This document shows, piece after piece, positions 12,767 through 24,657 of a stretch of 64,000 bases of DNA (the stretch's first letter is position 1; each line of letters begins with the position of its first letter). Position numbers and translations under genes: made by a program. Location: contig CM022671.1 in assembly GCA_012295275.1 (NCBI GenBank), forward strand, positions 5,830,565-5,894,564. The letters are read 5' to 3'. The notes beneath the pieces were generated by a model. The model was not told the origin of the DNA, made no database searches, and saw nothing but the letters and a program-made list of their open reading frames with translations. Origin of the DNA: Chrysomallon squamiferum (taxonomy: Eukaryota; Mollusca; Gastropoda; Neomphalida; Peltospiridae).

Positions 12767-15700
12767 CTAACTTAAATCTGTCTCTGACCACGTGCTTTCC
12801 ATGTCACTCCCTTCAAAGTCAGCCTGAAATATAAACAAATAAATAAACTGATAATGATAAAAAAAATTCAATAAACTAAAAAAAAAAATAATGTAAATAT
12901 AGTCATCTATTAATAATGTAATGTAATATAATATAATATAACATAACATAACATAATATAATAAATATAATTGGATATAATGTAAACAAACTATTCAAAA
13001 AGAAACCAAATTTTTTTGAAAATAAAATTCATATCATAATGAAATTAAATAATACACAAATCAACAAAAAATATTTTTAATAAATTAATTACAGGTAAAC
13101 TATCTTCTTTTCTTCACCTTATAAAAAATCTTGCAATACCTTTCATTTTATAATGCTTGCTCTCGCTAATTTTACATAAATTTTACTTTTGTTAACAAAA
13201 CCTAGAACACGCAAGACTCGCAGAATAAGAGTTAGTAATGTTTTATTACATCATCGTTGTCACTGCCACCCATCTCCACCTCAACATCGTAGCTGCTCTC
13301 CAGCCCTCCTCCCTCATTGTGTTTCTCCAGTTTTAACATGGCTTCCTGAGCTCGCTTGTTGTAAGGCTGCATCCTTTGAAAATGAGAAAAAACGTTTTTT
13401 TTATATATTAATATTTGTTCTTAATACACACACACACACACACACACAATATATATATAAAAAAAACTTCATCACCATAAAGGACCCAGGCCGCACTTAG
13501 TTAACTGATAATATTTACCAGTAGTTATTTGGTTTGTGTTATTAAACCTTTCTGAATCAGTGATGTAGGAGACAGAAAGGACAAATACCCAGTGCCAATC
13601 AGCCAACAAAACAGTTACTGAGTTAGTATAAAATTAATACATTACTTGATATTAATGTGTTAAATAAATAAATAAATAAATAAGTTTATTTAAATTAAAA
13701 TGTATGGTAAAATTCTGTAACTCAAATTTTTTTAAAACAAATTCAGGATGAAATCAAAATGATTATTAAACCATATTAAACATGTTTTACCTATCTTACA
13801 TCAAAATTATGTAATATATAAACATCATCACACTCATATTAAATTGATGTTATACTACATATTAAATAACGCAGACACTAATAAACGTGTATTATTTAAC
13901 TTACGTCAGAGAGATGCTGTATTAAAGTGATGTTATACTACATATTAAATACCACTGACATTAATAAACATGTATTATTTAACTTACATCAGAGTGATGC
14001 TGTATTAAAGTGATGTTATACTACATATTAAATACCACTGACACTAATAAACGTGTATTATTTACGTCAGAGTGATGCTGTATTAAAGCGATGTTATACT
14101 ACATATTAAATAACACTGACACTAATAAACGTGTATTATTTACGTCAGAGTGATGCTGTATTAAAGTGATGTTATACTACATATTAAATAACACTGACAC
14201 TAATAAACGTGTATTATTTAACTTACGTCAGAGTGATGCTGTATTAAAGTGATGTTATACTACATATTAAATACCGCTGACACTTATAAACATGTATTAT
14301 TTACGTCAGAGTGATGCTGTATTCGTCCATGGCTTCCTGATGGCGACCAGCAGCTGTGAGAAAATCAGCCAACATCTGATGGAGTCTGGCAGTGTTGTGT
14401 GACACAAGATGCTGCTGTATCCTAACAAACAGAAACATTTCTTCTTTTTATTTCACAGTCTGGACACATGTTTTCAACATATAACATTCTCTCTTATCGT
14501 AGATAGAATATTTGTTTCTGTTTATGAGAACATTCTCATAAAAAAATTCCTTACTGCTAAATGATACCCAAAAGAGATTTTCTTCTCTCATATGACAGTT
14601 AGTTATCAAACCTAACTGACATATTACTATTAATAATAAAATATTATAAACAAATATTTATTAATATTCTCATATTGCTAGATAAAAATATTTTAAAAAT
14701 ATATATTTGACATGTAACTATGTAAAAAGTAACTATTAATAATAATAAATTACAATAAATAAATATTTGTTAATTTTCTCATATTTCTAGATATTAAAAA
14801 AACCCATTTTATTTGACCTATAACTATTAGTAAAAAAATATGATAAATACATATTTATTAATGTTCTCGTACTTCTAGATATTAAAAAAAGTTATAGTTG
14901 ATATGTTGTTTATAATATTGATGTTGTTGGTGTTTTACTAACAGTTTAATTCCTCTCTGGTGGTCCTGTCCCTGTGCGATGATGTCGGCCAAGATGTACA
15001 CAGCGTCAACATGTGACGGATCCATCTCCATCGCCTTCATCAAGTATGGCTCAGCCTGATGTAGATAATAATAATAATAATAATAACAATAATAATAATA
15101 ATAATAATAACAATAACAATAACAATAATAACAATAACAATAACAATAATAATAATAACAATAACAATAACAATAACAATAACAATAATAATCATAATCA
15201 TAATAATAATAATAATAACAATAACAATAACAATAACAATAATAATAATAACAATAATAATAAATAATAATAATTAATAATAATAACAATACTAAATAAC
15301 GACAACAACAACAATTAAGAAACAACAATAAAGATAATCATAAAATAATATTAACAATTGATCATCATCATGTTAATAGTAATAATCATCATGTTTACAG
15401 AAATAATAACAGAATAAAAATAAAAATAAAAGAAATAATAATAACTAGATATCTGAGAACTGGCTATCTAAGAATGAGGAAGAAAGAAAATGATTTCTAT
15501 TTAAACTGTCAAATACATGTATAAAAAACCCCCAGTGGTTTACTGCACTGCTATACATTAACTAAGAACAATTTATTACTAATACAACTTTTTTCTCTTT
15601 AAATATTAAATAATTTTTACCTTTGCCACTGTGTTGGTGTCTTTAGCAAGAACAGAAGCATAGAGCTGAAAAGAAACAACAAACTTTTGTCAGAACTGAT

Positions 15701-17140
15701 TATAAACTTTGTTGATGTATCCATACCTAAATTTATCTAGAATTACAAAATAATTTAAATACACTATGGCATGATCAATGTGTGTGTGTGTGCATACATA
15801 CACAAAATACCAATATATTGATGTAGCATTTTAAATAAAAAACATAAAACCAGTAGTTGTATAATAATAAAAACTTACAGTAAATGTACGAGCACTATTT
15901 CCAAGAGTTCTAATCATTCTGCTAGCCCAAGTCAAAGCATCCTTGATTCTGTTGTTAGCCAAGTAACATTCTATCAGACCTGAAACAAGAATAAACTTTG
16001 TTTTTAATCCCAGAATGCACCGATTCATTTTCTGTCACAAGCTATTTAACTTACTCTACACGAGAAAACATCAGTTAATTTTCTCTCACAACTGTCCCCT
16101 GTTACTGAGTGTAAAACACTTCTTTAAGAGACCACCCCTAAAATACATTAAGTTTACTTTCTCTTATAACTATCCATACATTTAATAATTCAGACAAAAT
16201 AATACTTTAGAGAAAATCCTTTATTTTAGCTGCACAGAACATTGTAAACTTTTTTTTGATTGTTGTTCATAAGGAAAGGTTAGTATATATGGGAAAGTTC
16301 TGAAAGAGTATGTGTGTGTTAAATGTGATAAAATAAACACAAATAAAAAACACAAATTTAAAAAAGCTGGGGTAAACAACTGTGATAAAAATAAACAAGA
16401 ATAAAAAAGCTCAAATTTAAAAAGATTAAAAAAGATTGTTAAAAACTATAATAAAATAAAAAATGTTTTTAAAAATTCATGTTTTTTTTTTTAAAGTGTT
16501 AAAAACTGATAAAATAAACAAAAGTAAAACATCACAAATTTAAAAAAAAATAGGTTTAAAAACCGTGAAAAAAATAAACAAGAATAAAAAAGCTCAAATT
16601 AAAAAAAAAAGATTCTCAAAAACTATGAAAAATAAATTTAAAAAATAAAACTTGTTAAAATCTGATAGAAAAAACAACAAACAAGAACCAAAAAATCTGA
16701 AATTTTAAAAAAAATATGTTAATAATCCACTGAGGCTGCTCACCGCTGTATGCCTCAAACCGATGTGGAGCCACTCTGACAGCCTCCATGAAGTGCAGCG
16801 TGGCATCGTGAAGTTTTTTCAAATCTAACAACGACGAAGCTTTCAGCAGCAGAGCCTGGATAGACCGAGGATCGAGAGTGTATGCCTGGAAAACATAAAC
16901 ATTAATTTAAAAAACACCTGTGTGAAATGTTAATTTATAAAAACATCTGCTAAATAAGTAATTTATAAACACATCTGTTAAATATTTAATTTATAAATAC
17001 ATCTACTACATGAGTAATATGCCATTTTCATACAAAGCATAAGGTGCTGTGATTTTTCAAAGACTTTGCTTTCTGAATTTTTAAAAACATTAATTTATTT
17101 ATTTTATTTTATTTTTCTAATTACATCTCTCTATCTATCA

Positions 17141-17198
<58 letters not shown>

Positions 17199-20100
17199 AT
17201 ATATATATATATATAAAAAATTAGAAAAATAAAATAAAATAAATAAATCATTTCAAAATAACTCTTAACCTTTTGTGCAAAATAAACTGCTCGAATTGAT
17301 CTTTCCTTTATCTTGGTAAAATTCAACATGGAGTAGTAACCCATGGCAACCCAAGATTCTGCCGCATTCTCTGAGACTCCCATCAGTCTCTGTGCTAATC
17401 TGAAATTAAATAACTTGAAAATTATAAAATGGAAACAGAAATATAATAAATAAACAAATACAATTTTTTTTCTTCAAAAATCCAATATTTTTTCAGTAAT
17501 GATTTTTCACTGCTATTTAATGTTAAAAAAATGGTGGTGTTAATTAATAAGACTAAATAGATTTCATATATTTTCAAGTTTTTCTCTTTTTCGTTACAGA
17601 AGATGAAAGCTATATTCTTTCTTAGATTACTATTTGTATTTAGGCTGTTTTTTGAAGCATTAAACATACAGATGTATATTCACTATTGTCATGTATATTA
17701 ATTAACAAACTCCTTAAGTAAATTATCCAATACACTAAATATGTAAATTTACTAATACACTAAATATGTAAATTAACCGATACACTAAATATGTAAATTA
17801 ACTGATATCCTAATTATGCAAATTAAATATGCAAATGAGCTTACTGTGACAGTTCTGTGACTCGTGTTTCCTGGGACAACAAGTAAGCGTACAGGTCCAT
17901 GTTCTTCATACACAGCGGATCCAAACTGTGAGCCTGCAAGTTAAAACACATTTTACATTTCAACATGTTTTATTTACATTTAGGTACAAACTTTACTTTT
18001 CAACATTTTTCATTTATATTTAAATACTAACATTATATTTCAACAAAAAATGTTTTATTAACATTTAAATACAAAATTTACATTTCAACTCAAAACATTT
18101 ACATTTCAACTCTTAACTTACATTTCAACACAAAATGTTTTATTTTCATTTAATTACAGAATTTTACATTTCAGCATAATTAAACTTCACAATCAAAAAC
18201 TAACTTTTACATTTAAATACTAAATTTTACATTCCAACAGAAAACACAGTTCAACATAAACAATTTACATTTAGATACAAAACATTAAATTTGAACTAAC
18301 TCATTAACAGCATTTTTAACGACAAACGGGTGTTTAAATTCTAAATTAAAATTAAATTTGTTACATAGTTCACTAACATAACAACATACTAACTCTTTGT
18401 AAAACTACTAAAGCATCAGCATATCTTCCTTCATAGAACATCGCTTCTCCGATACAGTTCAACAGTGGAACACTGTCTCTCAGACAAGTCTGAAACAAAC
18501 ATCACATCATGGATATATATTTATATATTTTTCCATATATATATATACATTTACATGTATTACTATTTTCATCTTGAATTTTCTGTAATATTTTTGTAAA
18601 ACAATAGAACACAGTAAAAAAAATTTTTAAAAACAATTTAATTCTTATTTTCATCTTGAAATATTTTTAAAAAGAACAAAAATGTTAAAATTTTGTAAAT
18701 ATAAATTAAAACTCTTTAGTCAAATTTTCATTTTTTTTTTCTTTTTATTTATTATTTTCTGAATTAGTCTATAAACTTATTGCAATAAAAGATCAAATAT
18801 TGCATTTTGAATCAACTTTAATATAATTTCTTTTATCTGGATTTTAATCAAAGATCAATAAAAACTGCCAGAGACTTCAAGAATGAGTCATTTATAAAGA
18901 ATTAAAACTGAAAAGAAAAAAAACAGAGAAATAAAATTGAGATAAAAACCTTCTTATCCATGTTTCTGAACGTTGTCACAGCATTTGTGAATTCTTTAGC
19001 AGCTACTTGGGCATGACCTTTCAACCAACCATGTAACCTTGAAACACAATATACATTAATTTTTTTTTATTTTACCAACATTACACAAAATCTTATGAAA
19101 AACTTTGAAACAGTTGCAAGGCACAGATATCAAAACAACTGAATATTTGCTGCTTATTAAAACCTCAAAACAAAAAAAAAAAAATTTTGTGCCGATCTCA
19201 GTTGAGAATTGTATAATGATGATGAAGTAGAAAGAGAAACTCTTACTACAAACTGTTATTTTTTCTTACTGTTAGCAATAAGCTGTCTTTTATTTTCATG
19301 TTTACATAGAAATGAAAGCAGATGTCCATATTCTTTGAGAAACAGTGACAGGATAATGGCAGACAAATCAGAGGACAAACTAAGAAAGATTGATTCTGGG
19401 ACTTATCTTTTCTTTATCAAATATACTATCATTCTGGGATAGCCTTACAAAAATAAAACAAATAAAGACTAAACAGAAATATAAATTTTAAAATAACTGA
19501 ACTTTTAAGGTGTTATTAATACTTAAAATTTTCCCATCTTATGGTTTAAAACTATAAATTATCATATTCTTTACACAATTATGTAACTATTGATAAATAA
19601 CACATGATGGTAATAAATATTAGTTTAAATGTAACTTTATGTCATCAAAATAAATGTAAAATTTTATTTTTTTTTATTTTTATACCATTCCACATTGGCT
19701 CCGTGAGGCAGGTTGTTTGTGATGAGTGAGATGACATCGGCTCCTTTCATTCCTAGTGACAACAACCCCATCGCTGCCTCCAGTGCCAATGGCTGTTCTC
19801 TGCAAAAATGAAAATGTATTTAACAACACCAAAACTCATGTTGAATTAACAGCTATTAAATGTGGTTTCATATGATGTTACATGACAAAAGAAATATGCC
19901 GCTATGATTTTGTCAATTCTCTTATGAGTTCAGCAGCAAGGGATCCTTTCTATGTACTTTTCTATAAACAAGTAAAAATAAACCATGAACAAATTTAATG
20001 GACAAAAATTTTATAAATATCCAAATTTCTTGTTTTAAAAACAAATTTGCTGTCCCATTAAAAAAAAGATATATATATACATGTAATAAAATTGGTAGTT

Positions 20101-22395
20101 TTAAAATTTACCTTAAAGTTTAATTTTCAAATAAAAGGAAATCCATTTTTTATGTTGTTTCTCATACAATAAACAACAGGGACAAGAAAAATAAATATCC
20201 AATTTTAATTTCATAAATAAAGAAAAATACATATCCAATTCTAACGTAAAAAATAAATAAAGATAAATATCAAATTCTAACAAATAAAGAAAGATAAATA
20301 TCAAATTTTAACCTAAGAAATAAATAAAGATAAATATTCAAATCTAACCTGACAACTTCCTTGTAACATGTCATGGCTGAACGATCTCTTCCCTCTCTGA
20401 GGTTCAGTTTGGCTAAAGCAAGGTTAACTTTGGCTGTTCTTTGTTTTGTGTTGATACTCTCCAACTTTCACACAGTAAAATAAATCACAAATCAGTGTTT
20501 TTAAAAACAAAATGTAACATTAACAGCTAACAAAAAAACAACCAAAAATACTTCTGATGAAAAACATAACGAACACTTCATATAAAACAGCAGTTTCTAT
20601 TTTTTTTAAATACTTCTAGAATGGGATACTTGGTTATATTTTTGCTAACCCAGTTTGACTGAATAAAATTCAGATAAAAAAAAAAAAATTATAATAATAT
20701 GAAAAATTCAGACAATAATTTTTGCTGTATTGTTGTATTTTTTTGGACCCCTGGGGGTAACTGCATCCCCTCCCCTCTTCCTTCCCTAGTATCTGTGACT
20801 CACCACATTCAAAGCTTCTACTGTGTGTTTTAGATGATCCAAACACTGATACAGTTTGTATTTAACCTCAACTTCTGAGGAAACATCCTGCACAAATATG
20901 AAAAAACAATTAATAAATATCAATGTCATACAGTTTGGATAACAAAAATAACAACAAACAACATTATAGCTTACATTTTATGAAAGAGAAAAATAGAACC
21001 AAAATTAACACTTCTCAAACTTTTTGATCATATCTGACAATGTTATTTTTAAAGAAAAAACAAAACATTCAAACATAAACTGTTTAAATACTGTTTAATT
21101 TTAATTCACAAGATAAAATATATTTTACAGAACACTTCCATAATAACTTAAAGCAGACACTAAGCACTAATATGTCTGCACCATTGCACATAAAACAAAC
21201 AATAAATTAACATTACCATACTGTAAGCTAACACTAAAAAATATTGCCCTGTCATAGTTTTTCAGAAAGAAAAAGTGACAATACATAACAACTAACAACT
21301 GATATAAACACAAAGAAAATTTTGGTGGATTTTTCTGAATCCCTCAATGAAAATGTTTGTCAAGTTTTTCCAGACCTTTCAATGATTTTCACCATTTGAC
21401 AAGTCATATGTTTTCAAACACAGGAACTATGACTATGTGAGGGTGGTATCAAACAGAGGCTTAAGACAGAAGGATTATAAATATTTAAAATGATATCTTA
21501 TTTATTTGCAAAACTGCATTTTGTGAAAAAAAAAAAAATTACAAAAAAAAAAATAAAAGGTTATTGTTAAAGAAAGAATAATTATATACAGCCACAAATA
21601 TTGTTCTATTAAAAAAAAAAAAAAAAAAAAAAAAAACCTAATATTAAAAGTAATATTGAATTATTATAAATTGAAAGTAAATTTTGTTAATTCTGAAACA
21701 CATACTGCAGAACTTCCATGTTTTCCTTTTGTCTTGTTGATGGCCTTCTTCAGAAGCAAAGATCTTCTGTAAACACCCTGTTTTAAAAATATTTATAAAA
21801 AAAAATAATAATAATATAATAATTTTATCTGTCCTAAACCACACAATTTTTTTTACTGAAAATCAGATTCCTTATGAAATGAAGGTGATTTTTATACCAT
21901 CCTTCATTTCTGTTTTATATTTCCTTTCATTATTTGATTTTGTTAATTTATATGAATTCCTGATATAAAAAATACACTAAACAAAAGGCATGTTTTGTGT
22001 ACCAAATATCAATATTTGTAACAAATAACAAACATAATATCATTTGTAAGAAAATAATTGTTTTATTTATTTCAATTTATTACTATTATTATTTTAGAAA
22101 TTTTATATTATTATTTCTAACAATGCTGTTGAATTTGTTTCATTCTTTAATTTTTTATTCATTTATTTTTTTATTATTCATATAGAAAATACTTTATCTC
22201 AATGATAATTAATTATTTTCCTTCAAAATTTCAACATTTTTACTTTAATCTTACAATTTTTCATATTTACAAAAACAATAATTTCAGAATAAAATAAACT
22301 TTAATACATACAAATGTTTAAGTTACTTCTAATACCTGAATTCTTTCTGTGTTTAAGTTTGAGAAAAACTAATTTTAATACATATAAATGTCTTC

Positions 22396-22438
<43 letters not shown>

Positions 22439-23015
22439 CCTCTGCCTTTTTATATTCACCAAGGTAGAAAAGAGCGTCACCATAATATACCAGACACTGG
22501 TACTTTTGTGGAAATGACAAGACGTCTGCATCTGTGTTGTTGTCACACACTGACAAAACCAGCGATGCCTAAAATACATTATTAATTTTATAATCGCAGC
22601 TCAAAGGTTTGTATTCATAAAATAAAATAAAATAAAAAAGATTTTGTCAAATTATTTTAACCGAGTAATAACATTTAAATAACGATATAACTGTCGTTTA
22701 ATATTTCATTTTTAGAAATATTAATATTAAAACACATTTTGTAGCTTAAGAATTCGACTTGTAATATGATTATTTGGAATATCTGACTTCCAAGATCAAA
22801 GCCTCAAGGCGAATTAGTTTAAAATTAACTGATACTTACGTTAGTCAACTTAGTGTTATAAATAAAATATGAAACAATGCCTGCTTGTATGTAACAAAAT
22901 AGTCTAATAGATGGCCGAGTCTAAATTATTTAGCATGTTAATAGCTTACGACAAGTTTCAGATCGCCATAGAGTTCCGCTTGATGCAGCTGCTTTATATT
23001 TTCGAATAATGCCAT
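12767..23015 (-). CDS. ANAPC7: Anaphase-promoting complex subunit 7 (APC7/Cdc27-like TPR protein), complete, 17 exons
   Basis: A TPR scaffold subunit of the APC/C, the ubiquitin ligase that drives mitotic exit. Exons in transcript order: 23015-22950, 22568-22440, 21777-21706, 20887-20804, 20464-20349, 19799-19686, 19037-18950, 18489-18394, 17933-17845, 17399-17270, 16885-16744, 15979-15879, 15665-15621, 15055-14943, 14421-14305, 13373-13250, 12823-12767. All borders are GT-AG and phases agree, giving 1683 nt and 560 residues, close to the usual length of about 565. Recognisable APC7 stretches include FPQKYQCLVYYGDALF, SEVEVKYKLYQCL, GLIECYLANNRI and AEPYLMKAMEMDP, in typical TPR helix-turn-helix spacing. 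The C-terminus is acidic (DFEGSDMES), as in other APC7 proteins. Starting at 23015 gives a first exon ending at a good donor. Its divergent partner is PTRH2. Several introns carry minisatellites at their 5' splice sites. The family identity is firm. Confidence 0.96.
13845..14332. repeat. 78/83-bp minisatellite containing the 5' splice site of ANAPC7 exon 15
   Basis: Six copies start at 13845, 13928, 14011, 14089, 14167 and 14250, with spacings of 83, 83, 78, 78 and 83 bp. The 5-bp difference is the presence or absence of AACTT before ACGTCAG. Read on the minus strand, each unit contains a copy of the exon end (ATACAGCATCACTCTGAC) plus a GT donor. The exon-15 border at 14305 is the outermost copy. 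Three of the five other copies keep the consensus donor GTAAGT, while the genuine border reads GTAAAT. Confidence 0.9.
15064..15293. repeat. AAT/AAC trinucleotide tract next to the exon 14 acceptor
   Basis: About 230 bp of AATAAC and AAT units ending nine bases from the 3' splice site of ANAPC7 exon 14 (15055). On the transcribed strand it reads TTA/TTG and so lengthens the U-rich tract. The poly-Asn and poly-Tyr/Cys open frames here are artefacts. Confidence 0.9.
16320..16700. repeat. Degenerate A-rich tandem repeat in ANAPC7 intron 11
   Basis: Recurrent units of the type AATAAACAAGAATAAAAAAG, then CTCAAATTTAAAAA, then a GTTAAAAACT-like block, spaced roughly 50-90 bp and diverged. No coding potential. 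Confidence 0.55.
17131..17214. repeat. ATCT tetranucleotide followed by AT dinucleotide repeat
   Basis: A near-perfect CTAT run followed by TATATA in intron 10 of ANAPC7, about 55 bp from the exon 10 donor. Confidence 0.9.
17731..17835. repeat. 25-bp minisatellite beside the ANAPC7 exon 9 donor
   Basis: Units beginning TACACTAAATATGTAAATT start at 17731, 17756 and 17781, with a diverged unit at 17806: an exact 25-bp period. The array stops about 10 bp from the donor of exon 9 (exon end 17845). The donor-side sequence itself (CAGTAAG...TTTGCATATT on the minus strand) looks like one more diverged unit. Confidence 0.8.
17945..18300. repeat. Degenerate ACATTTCAACA-rich repeat in ANAPC7 intron 8
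   Basis: The motif TTTACATTTCAACA recurs with variants about every 20-60 bp, interleaved with ACAAAATGTTTTATT. This is an old, diverged tandem array with no coding potential. Confidence 0.55.
20191..20349. repeat. About 36-bp minisatellite that includes the ANAPC7 exon 5 donor
   Basis: Units carrying ATAAATATC(C)AAATTCTAAC start at about 20191, 20227, 20263, 20294 and 20330, with spacings of 36, 36, 31 and 36. On the minus strand each unit has a GTTAGA- or GTTAAA-like donor. The last unit contains the real 5' splice site (exon end 20349, reading CAG then GTTAGA). Confidence 0.8.
22400..22436. repeat. ATT trinucleotide run touching the ANAPC7 exon 2 donor
   Basis: Twelve ATT units. On the minus strand the exon 2 donor reads GTGAATAATAAT, so the microsatellite begins four bases inside intron 2. 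Confidence 0.9.
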
Positions 23016-23816
23016 TTAATTTAGCAAAGGTTCAGTAACTGAAAAAGAAAGGTTCCCTTTTATTTTGTTCAGAAATAAAGCTATTGCTCTCCCTTGAATA
23101 AAGAGAGTGCTCTCCCATTAATAAACTTCACTGGTTTCAAATACCTATTTAATTAATATTTGAAACCGATCTGCGCATCAAATATAAAAATCATAAAACT
23201 TTTAAAGTATCAAAATTTTTAGTTGTCGCATGCATTGGGATTTGCCTACATGTATTAATTGGGGAAATTATATTTGATCCAGTTTGTCATTTACCAAATT
23301 TAATTTAAAGGTATATAATTATAATATATCCCATTATCCATTATCTCCCATAACTAAGCTGCTGTTTTATTTGGATGAATAATATTAATATTATGTGACT
23401 TGTGATATTGTAACATTCACATACATTGTTTGTTATGATACATTTCGACTTTCACATTACAGGTAATTTCTAACTCTAAGCTATTAGTTTAATTATGTAA
23501 AATGATGGATTTATAATGAAAATTTTAAAAATAACTATGAGCATGAATATACCTGTGAGTGATATTTTAATAAAAATTGTGCATGGGGAGGGAATTGTAA
23601 GACATTTTTACAATTAAAAAGTGCCCTTTGGTCCGTTAGCAGAGATTTTACTCAATATTTTGGAACAAGTTTTTGTTTCGTTTTACTGTTAATGGAGATA
23701 GTGAGATACAAAAATTTAATTTAAAAAGTAAACCCACTTTTACTTGTCACACTTGTCAAATCAGTAATTTTTTCCGATGTAAACAGCGGAACAGTGCTAA
23801 TGTTTCTTCTTCTTTC

Positions 23817-23847
<31 letters not shown>

Positions 23848-23947
23848 TTACATGGCGTTTTACTTTCAAGACCAGTTTTGTTTATAAAAGTAAATAAATA
23901 AAATGTATTATAAATATGTTTTATTTAATGTTATCGTTTTATTCCAG
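23016..23947. promoter_or_regulatory. Bidirectional spacer of ANAPC7 (minus) and PTRH2 (plus)
   Basis: The 932 bp between the ANAPC7 start codon and the acceptor preceding the PTRH2 start. Because the PTRH2 start exon is preceded by a splice acceptor (TTCCAG at 23942-23947), an untranslated first exon must lie upstream. One candidate donor is ACAG followed by GTAATT, with the exon ending at 23462. A T-run occupies about 23818-23842. No TATA box stood out. Transcription start sites cannot be placed from sequence alone. Confidence 0.55.
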
Positions 23948-23955
23948 GTGTTAAA

Positions 23956-24614
23956 ATGTTTGTCACAGACAATGTTGTGATGCCTGTGATTACAGCGTTT
24001 GGTGTTGGAGTTGTGCTAGGATGGATTTTGAAGTCTAGAGGAAGCAGAGTGACAGCAACACTGTTAGGAATGTCTAGTTCAAATACAAAAAGTCAAGTGA
24101 ATTCAATAGTAAGTATTGGGAGGTGTCATGGTGCCATTGCCTAAGGGGTTCATTATGACATCTAGGGGATATAAATATTTTGAACACTATGACAAGGATT
24201 AGTTAATTTTTCTTTTGTGACAGTAATTTATATATTTCCACTAGATAAAAAAACACATCAATCCTTTTACTTTGTAGGAGCTAACCATGCAAATAACAAC
24301 ATAAATAGAACAGGTCATATAAATGACTTTCACATGGAAAAATAAACATTTATGTTAATAGATAGTTTTATCATCTCTGTTACAAGGGAGTGCTTCTATT
24401 TAAAAACTGATTTTATGTTTATTTATTCATTCTTCACATAATCATTTGAATAACTTAAATGTAAGAAGAATATTTTTTTTTTATAATAAAATATATTTTC
24501 ATTTCAGATGTCGGACAGAGGTGAATACAAGATGGTTATTGTTGTGAGAAATGATTTGAAGATGGGAAAAGGAAAAGCAGCAGCACAGGTTTTTATAGAT
24601 CTGCTGTTAAATGC

Positions 24615-24657
<43 letters not shown>

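Noticed and set aside
13189-13500. Plus-strand 103-codon frame
   Set aside because: Antisense to ANAPC7 exon 16 and then a CA/TA repeat.
14882-15328. 148-codon minus-strand frame with Tyr/Cys repeats
   Set aside because: Only the segment 15055-14943 is real (ANAPC7 exon 14). The rest is intron trinucleotide repeat read through.
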